Source: Candidatus Krumholzibacteriia bacterium (GTDB lineage: Bacteria > Krumholzibacteriota > Krumholzibacteriia > G020349025). Taken from it: a DNA stretch of 29,440 bases. The stretch lies in assembly GCA_035649275.1 (NCBI GenBank), contig DASRJW010000043.1:1-29440 (forward strand), given 5' to 3'. The notes beneath the pieces were generated by a model. It was not told the DNA's origin and did no database searches. It saw only the letters and a list, made by a program, of their open reading frames with translations. Shown here one piece after another: positions 23,659 through 29,440 of the stretch; position 1 is the stretch's first letter, and each line of letters starts with the position of its first letter. The translations under genes were made by a program, and so were the position numbers.

Positions 23659-24687
23659 ATGGCCGCGATTCTGGTGCTGCGCCTGTCTTCCCTCGGCGAC
23701 ATCGTGCTCGCTTCCAGCTTCCTGCAGAGCTGCCGCGAGCACTTCCCCTCGGCGCGGCTCGATTGTGTCGTGCGCGAGGATTTCGTCCCCCTGGCAACGG
23801 CACTCCCAGGCGTCGCACGCGTGGTCGCGGTCTCGCGCCGTGCCGGTCCGCTGCAGCTCCTCTCGGTCGGGGCCTCGCTCGCCCGCGAGCCCTACGAGCA
23901 CGTCTTCGATCTGCACCAGAGCTTGCGTTCGCGCCTGCTCACCTGGCGGCTCCGCAGTCGCCTGCGGCCGGGGTTTTCGAAGCAGGAGCTGCCGCGCTGG
24001 CTGCTCGTGCACGCCCATCGCGACCTGTACGCTCGTTTCGGCGGCGTCCGGCCGCTGCGGGAGCGCATGCTCGAGCCCTTGCGGCGTCTCGGGTTGGCGC
24101 CGCGCCTCCACGACACGCGGCTCGTGCTCCACGCCGACGCCCGCGCTCGCGCTGCCTCCCTTCTCGGCGTCGGAAACGGCGAGCGCTCCTGGATCGCCGT
24201 GGCGCCAGGGGCGCGCTGGGCGAGCAAACGCTGGCCCGTGGAGCGCTTCGCCGCACTCGTCGCGCGCCTCGCCGCCGTGCCGGAGCGTCGCTTCGTCCTC
24301 CTCGGTGCGGCGGGAGAGAGCCCGCTCGCCGCCAAAGTGGCTGCCGTGTCGCCGGCGGTGACGCTCGATGCCTGCGGCCTCGATATCCTGGAAACCGCCG
24401 CGGTGCTCGAGCGCTGCCGGTTGTGTGTGGGAAACGACAGCGGCCTGGCGCACGTGGCGGAGGCGGTGGGCTGCCCGGTGCTCACCTTCTTCGGTCCCAC
24501 CGCGCCGGCTTTCGGCTATGCCCCATATCGCCCGGCGAGCCGGGCGTTGCATCGACCGCCGCCCTGCAACCCGTGCTCGAAGAACGGTAGCCGCCCGTGC
24601 CACCGCCCCACGCACGAATGCATGGAGAACATCTCGGTCGACGAGGCGAGCGCCGTGGCGTCCGCACTCCTCGCCTCGCCCAGGTAA
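23659..24687 (+). CDS. Glycosyltransferase family 9 (heptosyltransferase-like)
   Basis: 342-residue cytosolic GT-B enzyme of family GT9 that transfers ADP-heptose (or a related sugar) to the lipopolysaccharide inner core at the inner-membrane face. The N-terminal motif ILVLRLSSLGDIVLASSF is the family signature; the C-terminal half has IAVAPGARWASKRWPVERFA, the GND segment CVGNDSGLAHVAEAVGCPVL and TFFGPTAP, which form the donor site. A Cys-rich insert near the end (PPPCNPCSKNGSRPCHRPTHEC) is typical of many GT9 proteins. ATG 23659 follows CGGAGG with 7 bp spacing. It lies 27 bp before the Kdo transferase gene and probably shares its mRNA. WaaC- or WaaF-like is likely; the acceptor cannot be told from sequence alone. 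Confidence 0.9.
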   Translation: MAAILVLRLSSLGDIVLASSFLQSCREHFPSARLDCVVREDFVPLATALPGVARVVAVSRRAGPLQLLSVGASLAREPYEHVFDLHQSLRSRLLTWRLRSRLRPGFSKQELPRWLLVHAHRDLYARFGGVRPLRERMLEPLRRLGLAPRLHDTRLVLHADARARAASLLGVGNGERSWIAVAPGARWASKRWPVERFAALVARLAAVPERRFVLLGAAGESPLAAKVAAVSPAVTLDACGLDILETAAVLERCRLCVGNDSGLAHVAEAVGCPVLTFFGPTAPAFGYAPYRPASRALHRPPPCNPCSKNGSRPCHRPTHECMENISVDEASAVASALLASPR

Positions 24688-24714
24688 CTTCGCATCGAGC
24701 TGGAGGAACCAACG

Positions 24715-26052
24715 GTGCTCCGCCTCTACAACGCGCTCCTTCCCGCGGCTCGCCTGGCGGCGCCGCTTCTCGCGCTCGGCGATGCGAAGCTGCGCGTCGG
24801 CTGGCGCGGTCGAAAGGGCGTGGTCGCGCGCCTGGTGGCGCAGGCGGCGGAGCTCCGCGGCCGCGTCGTGTGGATGCACTCCACCTCGGTGGGCGAGTAC
24901 GAGCAGGCTCGGCCCTTGGTAGCACTGCTCGCCGCGGCGCGTCCGGAGCTCGCGGTGCTCCACACCTTCTTCTCGCCCTCGGGCTACGACTATGCCCGGC
25001 GCCTCGGCGAAGCCGCGTACTACGACTACCTGCCCTTCGACGACCGGAACGACGTGAGCCAGGTTCTCGACGCCCTGCAGCCCCGGCTCCTCGTGCTCGT
25101 CAAGTTCGATCTCTGGCCGAATCTGGTGGTCGAAGCGGCGCGCCGCGGCGTCCCCGTCACCCTCGTCGATGCGACGCTGCAGCCACGTTCGCGGCGCCAG
25201 CAATGGCCGGCGCGCTCCCTCTATCGCCAACTCTACCGCCGGCTCGCCTGCATCAGCGCTGTGAGCCCCGCCGATGCCGAGCGTTTCCGTGCCCTGGTAC
25301 CCGAGCACCCCGCCATCTTCGTCGACGGCGACACCCGCTTCGATCAGGTGCTGCGCCGGCGCGAAGCGGCGGCCAAGGCTCCCATCCCGGACGTCCTGCG
25401 GCGCCGGCCCCGCCCCTTCACCTTCCTCGCCGGCTCGACCTGGCCGGCGGACGAGCGCACGGTGCTCGCGGCCTGGTGCGCTTGGCGTGCCGCAGACGCG
25501 GCAGGCCAGGCAGCGCTGACGGAACGAGGTGCAGCGCAGAGCGCGCGTCTCGTCCTCGTTCCCCACGAGCCCACCCCATCGCACCTGCAAGCACTGGAGA
25601 AGGAGCTCACCGCTTTGGGGCTGCAGAGCACGCGTTTCTCCGCTCTCGTCGAGAGCGAGCCGGCGGAAGTAGTCCTCGTCGATCGTGTCGGCGTTCTAGC
25701 TGAGCTCTACGCCGACGCCGACGCCGCCTACGTGGGTGGTGCATTCGGTCGTGGCGTGCACAACGTCATCGAGCCCGCCATCATGGGGCTGCCGCTCTTC
25801 TTCGGCCCCGGGCATCACAATGCCCCGGAGGCGGAAATGCTGCTTGAGACCGGCGCCGCAGCCGTGATACGGTCCTCGGTCGACCTGGAGCGCCAGCTTC
25901 AGAGGGTGGCAGGCGATACCGCGGAGCGCCTGCACCGGGGAGGCCGGGCCCGGGCCTTCGTCGCTGCCAATCTCGGTGCTTCCGAGCGCTGCCTGCAGCG
26001 GTTGCTGCAAGCCCTCGAGGCGAGTCCCACTCCGGTCCGGGAGCCAGGATGA
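24715..26052 (+). CDS. waaA: 3-deoxy-D-manno-octulosonic acid (Kdo) transferase
   Basis: 445-residue inner-membrane-associated GT30 enzyme that adds Kdo from CMP-Kdo to lipid A precursor. The N-terminus is a hydrophobic anchor segment (about 4-22). The GT-N domain holds WMHSTSVGEYEQA with the catalytic Glu61 (compare Glu60 of E. coli WaaA); HTFFSPSGYDYARR and VLVKFDLWPNLVVEA follow, and the C-terminal half has LAGSTWPADERTVL, LVLVPHEPTPSHL, DRVGVLAELYADADAAYVGG and HNVIEPAIMGLPLFFGPGHHN, all standard. GTG 24715 is preceded by GGAGGAA. The stop overlaps the next gene as ATGA. Its presence is direct evidence that the organism makes Kdo-containing lipopolysaccharide. A Kdo kinase or lpxK is not in the window. 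Confidence 0.95.
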   Translation: MLRLYNALLPAARLAAPLLALGDAKLRVGWRGRKGVVARLVAQAAELRGRVVWMHSTSVGEYEQARPLVALLAAARPELAVLHTFFSPSGYDYARRLGEAAYYDYLPFDDRNDVSQVLDALQPRLLVLVKFDLWPNLVVEAARRGVPVTLVDATLQPRSRRQQWPARSLYRQLYRRLACISAVSPADAERFRALVPEHPAIFVDGDTRFDQVLRRREAAAKAPIPDVLRRRPRPFTFLAGSTWPADERTVLAAWCAWRAADAAGQAALTERGAAQSARLVLVPHEPTPSHLQALEKELTALGLQSTRFSALVESEPAEVVLVDRVGVLAELYADADAAYVGGAFGRGVHNVIEPAIMGLPLFFGPGHHNAPEAEMLLETGAAAVIRSSVDLERQLQRVAGDTAERLHRGGRARAFVAANLGASERCLQRLLQALEASPTPVREPG

Positions 26053-26987
26053 GCAACCCCCGCACGATCGCGCCGGACGGCACGGTACGCGAGCTGCACT
26101 ACAGCGAGACACCTCGCTTCATCCAGATCGAAACCAACCTGGCCTGCAACGCCCGCTGCCCCTTCTGTCCCTATCCAACCATGGAGCGCGGGCCCATGTT
26201 CATGGACGACTGGGTGTGGAAGAAGATCGTAGAAGAGACGCGGGGGCTCGGCGTCACCTACCGGCCGTTCCTGATCAACGAGCCGCTCTCGGAGAAACGC
26301 CTGCCGCAGATCATCGGCGCCATGAAGTCTGATCCCACCGCGAAGGTGGAGATCAACACCAACGGCGGTCTGCTCACCGAGACCCGCTCCCGCGCCCTCC
26401 TGGACGCCGGCATCGACATCGTGCGCTTCAGCATCGACGGCTTCTCCCGCGCCACCTACGAGGCAGCCCGGCCCGGGGTGGACTACGACAAGGTGGTGGA
26501 GTACACGAACCGCTTCGTCGAGCTGCGGGACGCGGGCAACTACGATTGCACCATCGAGGTGCGCATGATCGACATGCCGGAGAACAAGCACGAGCAGCAG
26601 GCCTTCCTCGACTACTGGCGGCCCCGGGTGGACGTGGCGCTCCTCGTGCCGCTCTACAACTGGCCCTGGACCGGGCAGACCCAGCCGGTGCTCAAACCGT
26701 GTCTCAAGATCCTGGACGAGATGTTCTTCTACAGCGACGGCACCGCACCGCTCTGCTGCTGGGACGAGCAGGGACGGGGCATCGTCGGCGACGTGAAGAA
26801 GGAGAGCGTGCTCGAGATCTGGAACGGCGCGGTGATGCGCTCCATGCGCACTCTCCTCGACCGCGGCCGGCGCGATCTCATCTCGCTCTGCTCGCGCTGC
26901 GACGCTTACAAGGATATCCGCTTCGCCGGCTTCGAGACGCCCGCCGAGGCCGCCCCTGCTGCGGCGCCGGCACCTCTGCCCCGCTGA
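26049..26987 (+). CDS. Radical SAM protein with SPASM-type C-terminal cluster motif
   Basis: 312 residues. The radical SAM cluster motif CNARCPFC (Cys33, Cys37, Cys40) binds the [4Fe-4S] used to cleave S-adenosylmethionine; the GG-region equivalent is EINTNGGLL and a FSIDG motif follows. The C-terminal region has Cys218, Cys236, Cys237, Cys281 and Cys284 (PLCCWDEQGRGIVGDV, LCSRCDAY), a SPASM-type auxiliary cluster pattern. The gene starts with ATG 26049 overlapping the waaA stop (ATGA), so it is tightly coupled to lipopolysaccharide core genes. SPASM enzymes modify peptides or carbohydrates, or act in cell-envelope biosynthesis; no precursor peptide gene is visible nearby. Substrate unknown. 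An Ala/Pro tail (AEAAPAAAPAPLPR) ends the protein. Confidence 0.88.
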   Translation: MSNPRTIAPDGTVRELHYSETPRFIQIETNLACNARCPFCPYPTMERGPMFMDDWVWKKIVEETRGLGVTYRPFLINEPLSEKRLPQIIGAMKSDPTAKVEINTNGGLLTETRSRALLDAGIDIVRFSIDGFSRATYEAARPGVDYDKVVEYTNRFVELRDAGNYDCTIEVRMIDMPENKHEQQAFLDYWRPRVDVALLVPLYNWPWTGQTQPVLKPCLKILDEMFFYSDGTAPLCCWDEQGRGIVGDVKKESVLEIWNGAVMRSMRTLLDRGRRDLISLCSRCDAYKDIRFAGFETPAEAAPAAAPAPLPR

Positions 26988-27013
26988 ATTCCCGCCGTCG
27001 CGCCTCCCTTGAA

Positions 27014-27036
27014 GGCGCCGTGGTAGCATCGGCGCC
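27014..27036 (+). promoter_or_regulatory. Extended -10 element flanked by GGCGCC repeats
   Basis: TGGTAGCAT (27021-27029; TGn plus TAGCAT) sits between two GGCGCC palindromes (27014-27019 and 27031-27036), 27 bp before the ATG of the kinase gene. The repeats can pair as a 6-bp stem with an 11-base loop. This may be a promoter with an operator-like repeat, or a terminator of the preceding gene; no -35 or T-tract is clear. Confidence 0.35.
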
Positions 27037-27055
27037 CGGCCACTCGAGGTGATCC

Positions 27056-28384
27056 ATGCCGCCCCCGACCCAGATCATCAAGCGCACGGGCGAGGTCGTT
27101 CGCTTCGACCCGTCGAAGATCACCACCGCCATTTACAAGGCTGCCGCCGCCGTGGGCGGTCACGACCGGGCGCTCTCCGAGCGGCTCTCCGACGCGGTGG
27201 TCGCTCTCCTGGCACAAAGCGGCGACACGCCGAGCGTCGAAGAAATCCAGGACCTGGTGGAGAAGGTGCTGATCGAAAATGGCCACGCCCGCACCGCCAA
27301 GGCCTACATCCTCTACCGCCAAGAGCGCTCGCGCCTGCGGCAAGAGCGGCGCGAGCGCCGGCAGCGCGGTGGCGAAGTCCCCTGGCAGACGATGTGGCGC
27401 ACCCTGGTGTGGAACCTGGAGCACGACTGCCACACGGTCGCGGCTCTCAACCGGCAGGTGCGGAACGGCACTTTCCCGGCGTTGGTGGCCGCCGCCGAGG
27501 CCGCCTACGAAGAGCAATTGCGTTCCACCGCGGAATTCGTGCTCGAGTCGCGCCAGCGCCTCCGGCTCGTGATCATCGCCGGCCCCTCGTCTTCGGGAAA
27601 GACGACGGCGACCGCCAAGTTGACCGAGTCGCTCCGCGCTGCGGGTCTCGGTGTCGTCCCCATGAACCTGGACAATTACTTCTTCGACCTGCGTCTGCAC
27701 CCGCGGGACGCGAGCGGCGACTACGACTTCGAGACGCCGGAAGCGTTGGATCTGCAGCTCGTCAACCGCCATCTGCAGGAGCTCCTGGAGGGCCGCGAGG
27801 TGCAGATGCCGATCTACGACTTCAAGCTCGGCCGGCGGATCGAGGAGCGCCGGGCGCTGCGCCTCGGCCCAGGCGAGGTGCTCCTCCTCGACACCCTCCA
27901 CGGGCTCTACGCACCGCTCACCGCCAGCGTCGACGAGTCCCTCAAGTTCCGGCTCTACATCGAGACCGTGCTCCAGCTCCGCGACGGCGCCGCCCGCTGG
28001 GTGCGTTGGACGGACTTGCGACTGCTGCGGCGCATGATGCGCGACGCCTCGCACCGGGGCTACGATCCCTCCCAGACCATCTCCCACTGGCACCACGTGC
28101 GCCGCGGCGAGCTCAAGCACATCATCCCCCAGCTGGAAAAGGCCGACGCGGTGATCAACGGCGCCCTGCCCTATGAGCTCCCCATCTTCAAGAAGCACCT
28201 GGAGCATCATTTCCCGCGCTTCGTGGAGATGTGGCGTGACGATCCCCACCGCGTCGACGCCCTGCATCGCTCTCGCCGCATCGCGGCGCTCCTCGCCGAG
28301 CTCGAAACCGCCGACGATGCCTGCGTCCCCGCCACCTCGGTGCTGCGCGAGTTCATCGGCGGCAGCGCCTACCCCGTGCACTAG
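27056..28384 (+). CDS. ATP-cone domain fused to a uridine kinase-like P-loop kinase
   Basis: 442-residue cytosolic protein. Residues 5-92 form an ATP-cone (IIKRTGEVVRFDPSKITTAI ... GHARTAKAYILYRQER), the regulatory nucleotide-binding domain of ribonucleotide reductases and NrdR. A basic linker (90-108) leads to a kinase region with P-loop GPSSSGKT (176-183), PMNLDNYFFD (Asp206, Tyr208) and GDYDFETPEALD, similar to the phosphoribulokinase/uridine kinase family; MPIYDFKLGRR and LLLDTLHGLY follow, where Asp/His take the place of the usual EGIH. It likely phosphorylates a nucleoside, with ATP/dATP sensing by the cone (inference). ATG 27056 has GAGGTGA 3 bp upstream. Similar fusions are known in Thermotogae, Bacteroidota and other groups, but their physiology is little studied. 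Confidence 0.88.
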   Translation: MPPPTQIIKRTGEVVRFDPSKITTAIYKAAAAVGGHDRALSERLSDAVVALLAQSGDTPSVEEIQDLVEKVLIENGHARTAKAYILYRQERSRLRQERRERRQRGGEVPWQTMWRTLVWNLEHDCHTVAALNRQVRNGTFPALVAAAEAAYEEQLRSTAEFVLESRQRLRLVIIAGPSSSGKTTATAKLTESLRAAGLGVVPMNLDNYFFDLRLHPRDASGDYDFETPEALDLQLVNRHLQELLEGREVQMPIYDFKLGRRIEERRALRLGPGEVLLLDTLHGLYAPLTASVDESLKFRLYIETVLQLRDGAARWVRWTDLRLLRRMMRDASHRGYDPSQTISHWHHVRRGELKHIIPQLEKADAVINGALPYELPIFKKHLEHHFPRFVEMWRDDPHRVDALHRSRRIAALLAELETADDACVPATSVLREFIGGSAYPVH

Positions 28385-28413
28385 GGGGGCCCTTCGCCAG
28401 TCCCCTCCCGCCG

Positions 28414-28433
28414 TGCAATCTGCAATCTGCAAC
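28414..28433 (+). repeat. Short tandem repeat TGCAATC in the TPR gene leader
   Basis: TGCAATC occurs twice in tandem (28414-28427) and is followed by TGCAAC, making nearly three units. It lies in the 245-bp gap (28385-28629) between the kinase and TPR genes, which also contains small hairpins such as TGCTT-GCGG-AAGCA and GGAAG-CACCAGC-CTTCC around 28478-28500. The function is unknown; a structured leader or slippage-prone tract is possible. Confidence 0.5.
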
Positions 28434-28629
28434 GCGTGGGGCACCCACAAGGGTCGATCCCCTGCCTGCCTCGGCATGCTTGCGGAAGCACCAGCCTTCC
28501 GGGGCCACGCCGCGGCGCGGGACGGGACGGCGGCAGGAATGGTACGGGCGTTGCGGTGGCTGCCCTATCCGTCAGCGTGCGGTCTCTCGCCCGCGAGTGA
28601 AGCGGAGCGGAGCGAGCCGGAGGTGCAGC

Positions 28630-29202
28630 ATGTCCAGCCAACGTATCGGGAGTTCTACCACCCTGTCGCGCCCCGAGCACACGCGGGGGAGCGCCTGGAA
28701 CTTGGCGGAGGCGCCGGCGCGGGAAGTGCGTTCGCCGGGAGAAGCGCAACGTCTTTACGAGGAAGCGCGCTCTGGCCTGCGTGAGCGGCAGGAAACAGAG
28801 GCCTTCGAGCTGCTGCAAGAAGTGCTGTGGCACGACCCGGAGCATGCCGAAGCCTTGTCGTGGTTCGGACTCTGCGTAGCGAAACTGCACGGCCAGAACG
28901 CCGAGGCTCTGGAGCTCTGCCGCAAGGCTCTCGACCTCGCACCGAGCAACGCAGAGGTTCGCACCAACCTGGGCCGCGTGCAGCGCCTCTGCGGCGACAA
29001 CGCCGCCGCGCATCGCACTTTCCTGGGCGCCTATCGGCAGGATCCCCGCAATCCGGGGCCGGCGACCGAGTTGACCCGGATGGGAGTGCGCCGCCGTCCG
29101 GTGCTCACCTTCCTGTCGCGCGAGCACTGGTGCAACCGTATTCTCGGCCTCGCCCGTTATCGCGTGCAGCGAATCCTCACCGCCCCGCCACGCAGGGCCT
29201 GA
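28630..29202 (+). CDS. TPR-repeat protein
   Basis: 190 residues. After a low-complexity N-terminus, residues 38-145 contain about three tetratricopeptide repeats: RLYEEARSGLRERQETEAFE, then HAEALSWFGLCVAKLHGQNA with EALELCRKALDLAPSNAEV, and RTNLGRVQRLCGDNAAAHRT. The C-terminal 45 residues are basic (MGVRRRPVLTFLSREHWCNR, RVQRILTAPPRRA) and include a hydrophobic stretch but no clear membrane helix. ATG 28630 is chosen because GGAGGTG lies about 5 bp upstream; the frame is open further left without protein-like sequence. TPRs mediate protein interaction, and no partner is suggested by context. Confidence 0.85.
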   Translation: MSSQRIGSSTTLSRPEHTRGSAWNLAEAPAREVRSPGEAQRLYEEARSGLRERQETEAFELLQEVLWHDPEHAEALSWFGLCVAKLHGQNAEALELCRKALDLAPSNAEVRTNLGRVQRLCGDNAAAHRTFLGAYRQDPRNPGPATELTRMGVRRRPVLTFLSREHWCNRILGLARYRVQRILTAPPRRA

Positions 29203-29221
29203 GCGCGGCGCGAAGCGCCTC

Positions 29222-29246
29222 GCGGCGGCTCCCGTGAGCCGGCCGC
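29222..29246. terminator. Possible bidirectional hairpin between converging genes
   Basis: GCGGC-GGCTC (29222-29231) pairs with GAGCC-G-GCCGC (29236-29246) around a CCGT loop, ten base pairs with one bulged G. A smaller hairpin GGCGC-GAA-GCGCC lies just before it (29207-29219). Both are in the 87-bp space between the stop of the TPR gene and the stop of the cytochrome gene. No T-tract follows in either direction, so this is tentative. Confidence 0.4.
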
Positions 29247-29289
29247 AACGAGGTGAGCCTTCGCGATCGTGCCCTCGTCCACCAGACTC

Positions 29290-29440
29290 TCAGTGGGCGA
29301 TCTCTTTCCAGTACTTGGCGTAATCGAACTTGGGGCTGTTCTTCTTGTCGTGGCACACCATGCAGCTCTCCGGCGTCGGGTGGGCGATGAAGCCCGCATC
29401 GCCGTGCGTCGTGCCCTGACCGTGGCACTGCTCGCAGGAG
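29290..29440 (-). CDS. Multihaem cytochrome c, C-terminal end only (cut by window edge)
   Basis: The last 49 residues of a larger protein whose start lies beyond the window. Two haem-binding motifs are visible, CEQCH and CMVCH, spaced 22 residues apart, followed by SPKFDYAKYWKEIAH at the C-terminus. This ending matches cytochrome c554-type multihaem proteins, which are periplasmic electron carriers that bind haem covalently through the two Cys of each CxxCH, with His as axial ligand. It suggests respiratory electron transfer nearby on the right; the electron donor and acceptor cannot be told from this fragment. Confidence 0.85.
   Translation of the reverse strand, partial: SCEQCHGQGTTHGDAGFIAHPTPESCMVCHDKKNSPKFDYAKYWKEIAH

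Noticed and set aside
26988-27055. Search for a small precursor peptide next to the radical SAM/SPASM gene
   Set aside because: The gap is only 68 bp, holds no open frame with a ribosome binding site, and the gene is coupled to waaA on its other side.
28440-28470. GGGTCGATCCC, resembling a tRNA T-arm
   Set aside because: The conserved TTC of the T-loop is absent and no acceptor, D-arm or anticodon arm can be formed around it.

Overview
The window is a GC-rich (roughly two thirds G+C by eye), gene-dense bacterial chromosome segment with 22 protein genes and one intein; no rRNA, tRNA, CRISPR or transposon was found. It comes from a Gram-negative (diderm) cell: it encodes a Kdo transferase (waaA/kdtA), a heptosyltransferase-like enzyme, several outer-membrane beta-barrels, PorV/UPF0164-like barrels and exported proteins ending in FlgD-like (Por-secretion-type) domains. 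That combination is typical of the FCB superphylum and neighbouring uncultivated lineages such as Candidatus Eisenbacteria or Krumholzibacteriota. The lineage is an inference from gene content, not a measured placement.

Layout, left to right. (a) 1-7678, minus strand: a VWA-domain membrane protein, a protein with two lamin-tail domains and a FlgD-like tail, a PorV-like barrel, a helix-hairpin-helix protein with an outer-membrane barrel, and an SsnA-type amidohydrolase cut by the left edge. (b) 7889-8311, minus: a STAS anti-anti-sigma-type protein. (c) 8685-11387, plus: a DUF362 protein interrupted by a complete, apparently splicing-competent intein carrying a LAGLIDADG endonuclease and two additional helix-turn-helix segments. 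(d) 11391-21093, minus: a tightly overlapping operon running ppdK, a DUF4388 protein, a CBM9-like/FlgD-tail exported protein, a PorV-like protein, a porin-like barrel, a CBM48-barrel fusion and a small CBM48 lipoprotein candidate. (e) 21215-23529, minus: two tandem CNNM/CorC-type transporters behind a clear sigma-70 promoter. (f) 23659-26987, plus: GT9 heptosyltransferase, Kdo transferase and a radical SAM/SPASM protein. (g) 27056-29202, plus: an ATP-cone/uridine-kinase fusion and a TPR protein. (h) 29290-29440, minus: the C-terminus of a multihaem cytochrome c.

The most striking pattern is that the same three-gene order (FlgD-tailed exported protein, PorV-like barrel, larger outer-membrane barrel) occurs twice, once with lamin-tail and HhH domains (possible nucleic-acid handling at the surface) and once with CBM9/CBM48 glucan-binding domains behind pyruvate phosphate dikinase (possible alpha-glucan binding linked to central carbon metabolism). 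The PorV/FlgD-tail pairing recalls type IX secretion, where PorV receives C-terminal sorting domains. This suggests, as inference only, two specialised secretion/outer-membrane modules built on one plan. The other standout is the intein, which sits in the most conserved motif of its host protein.
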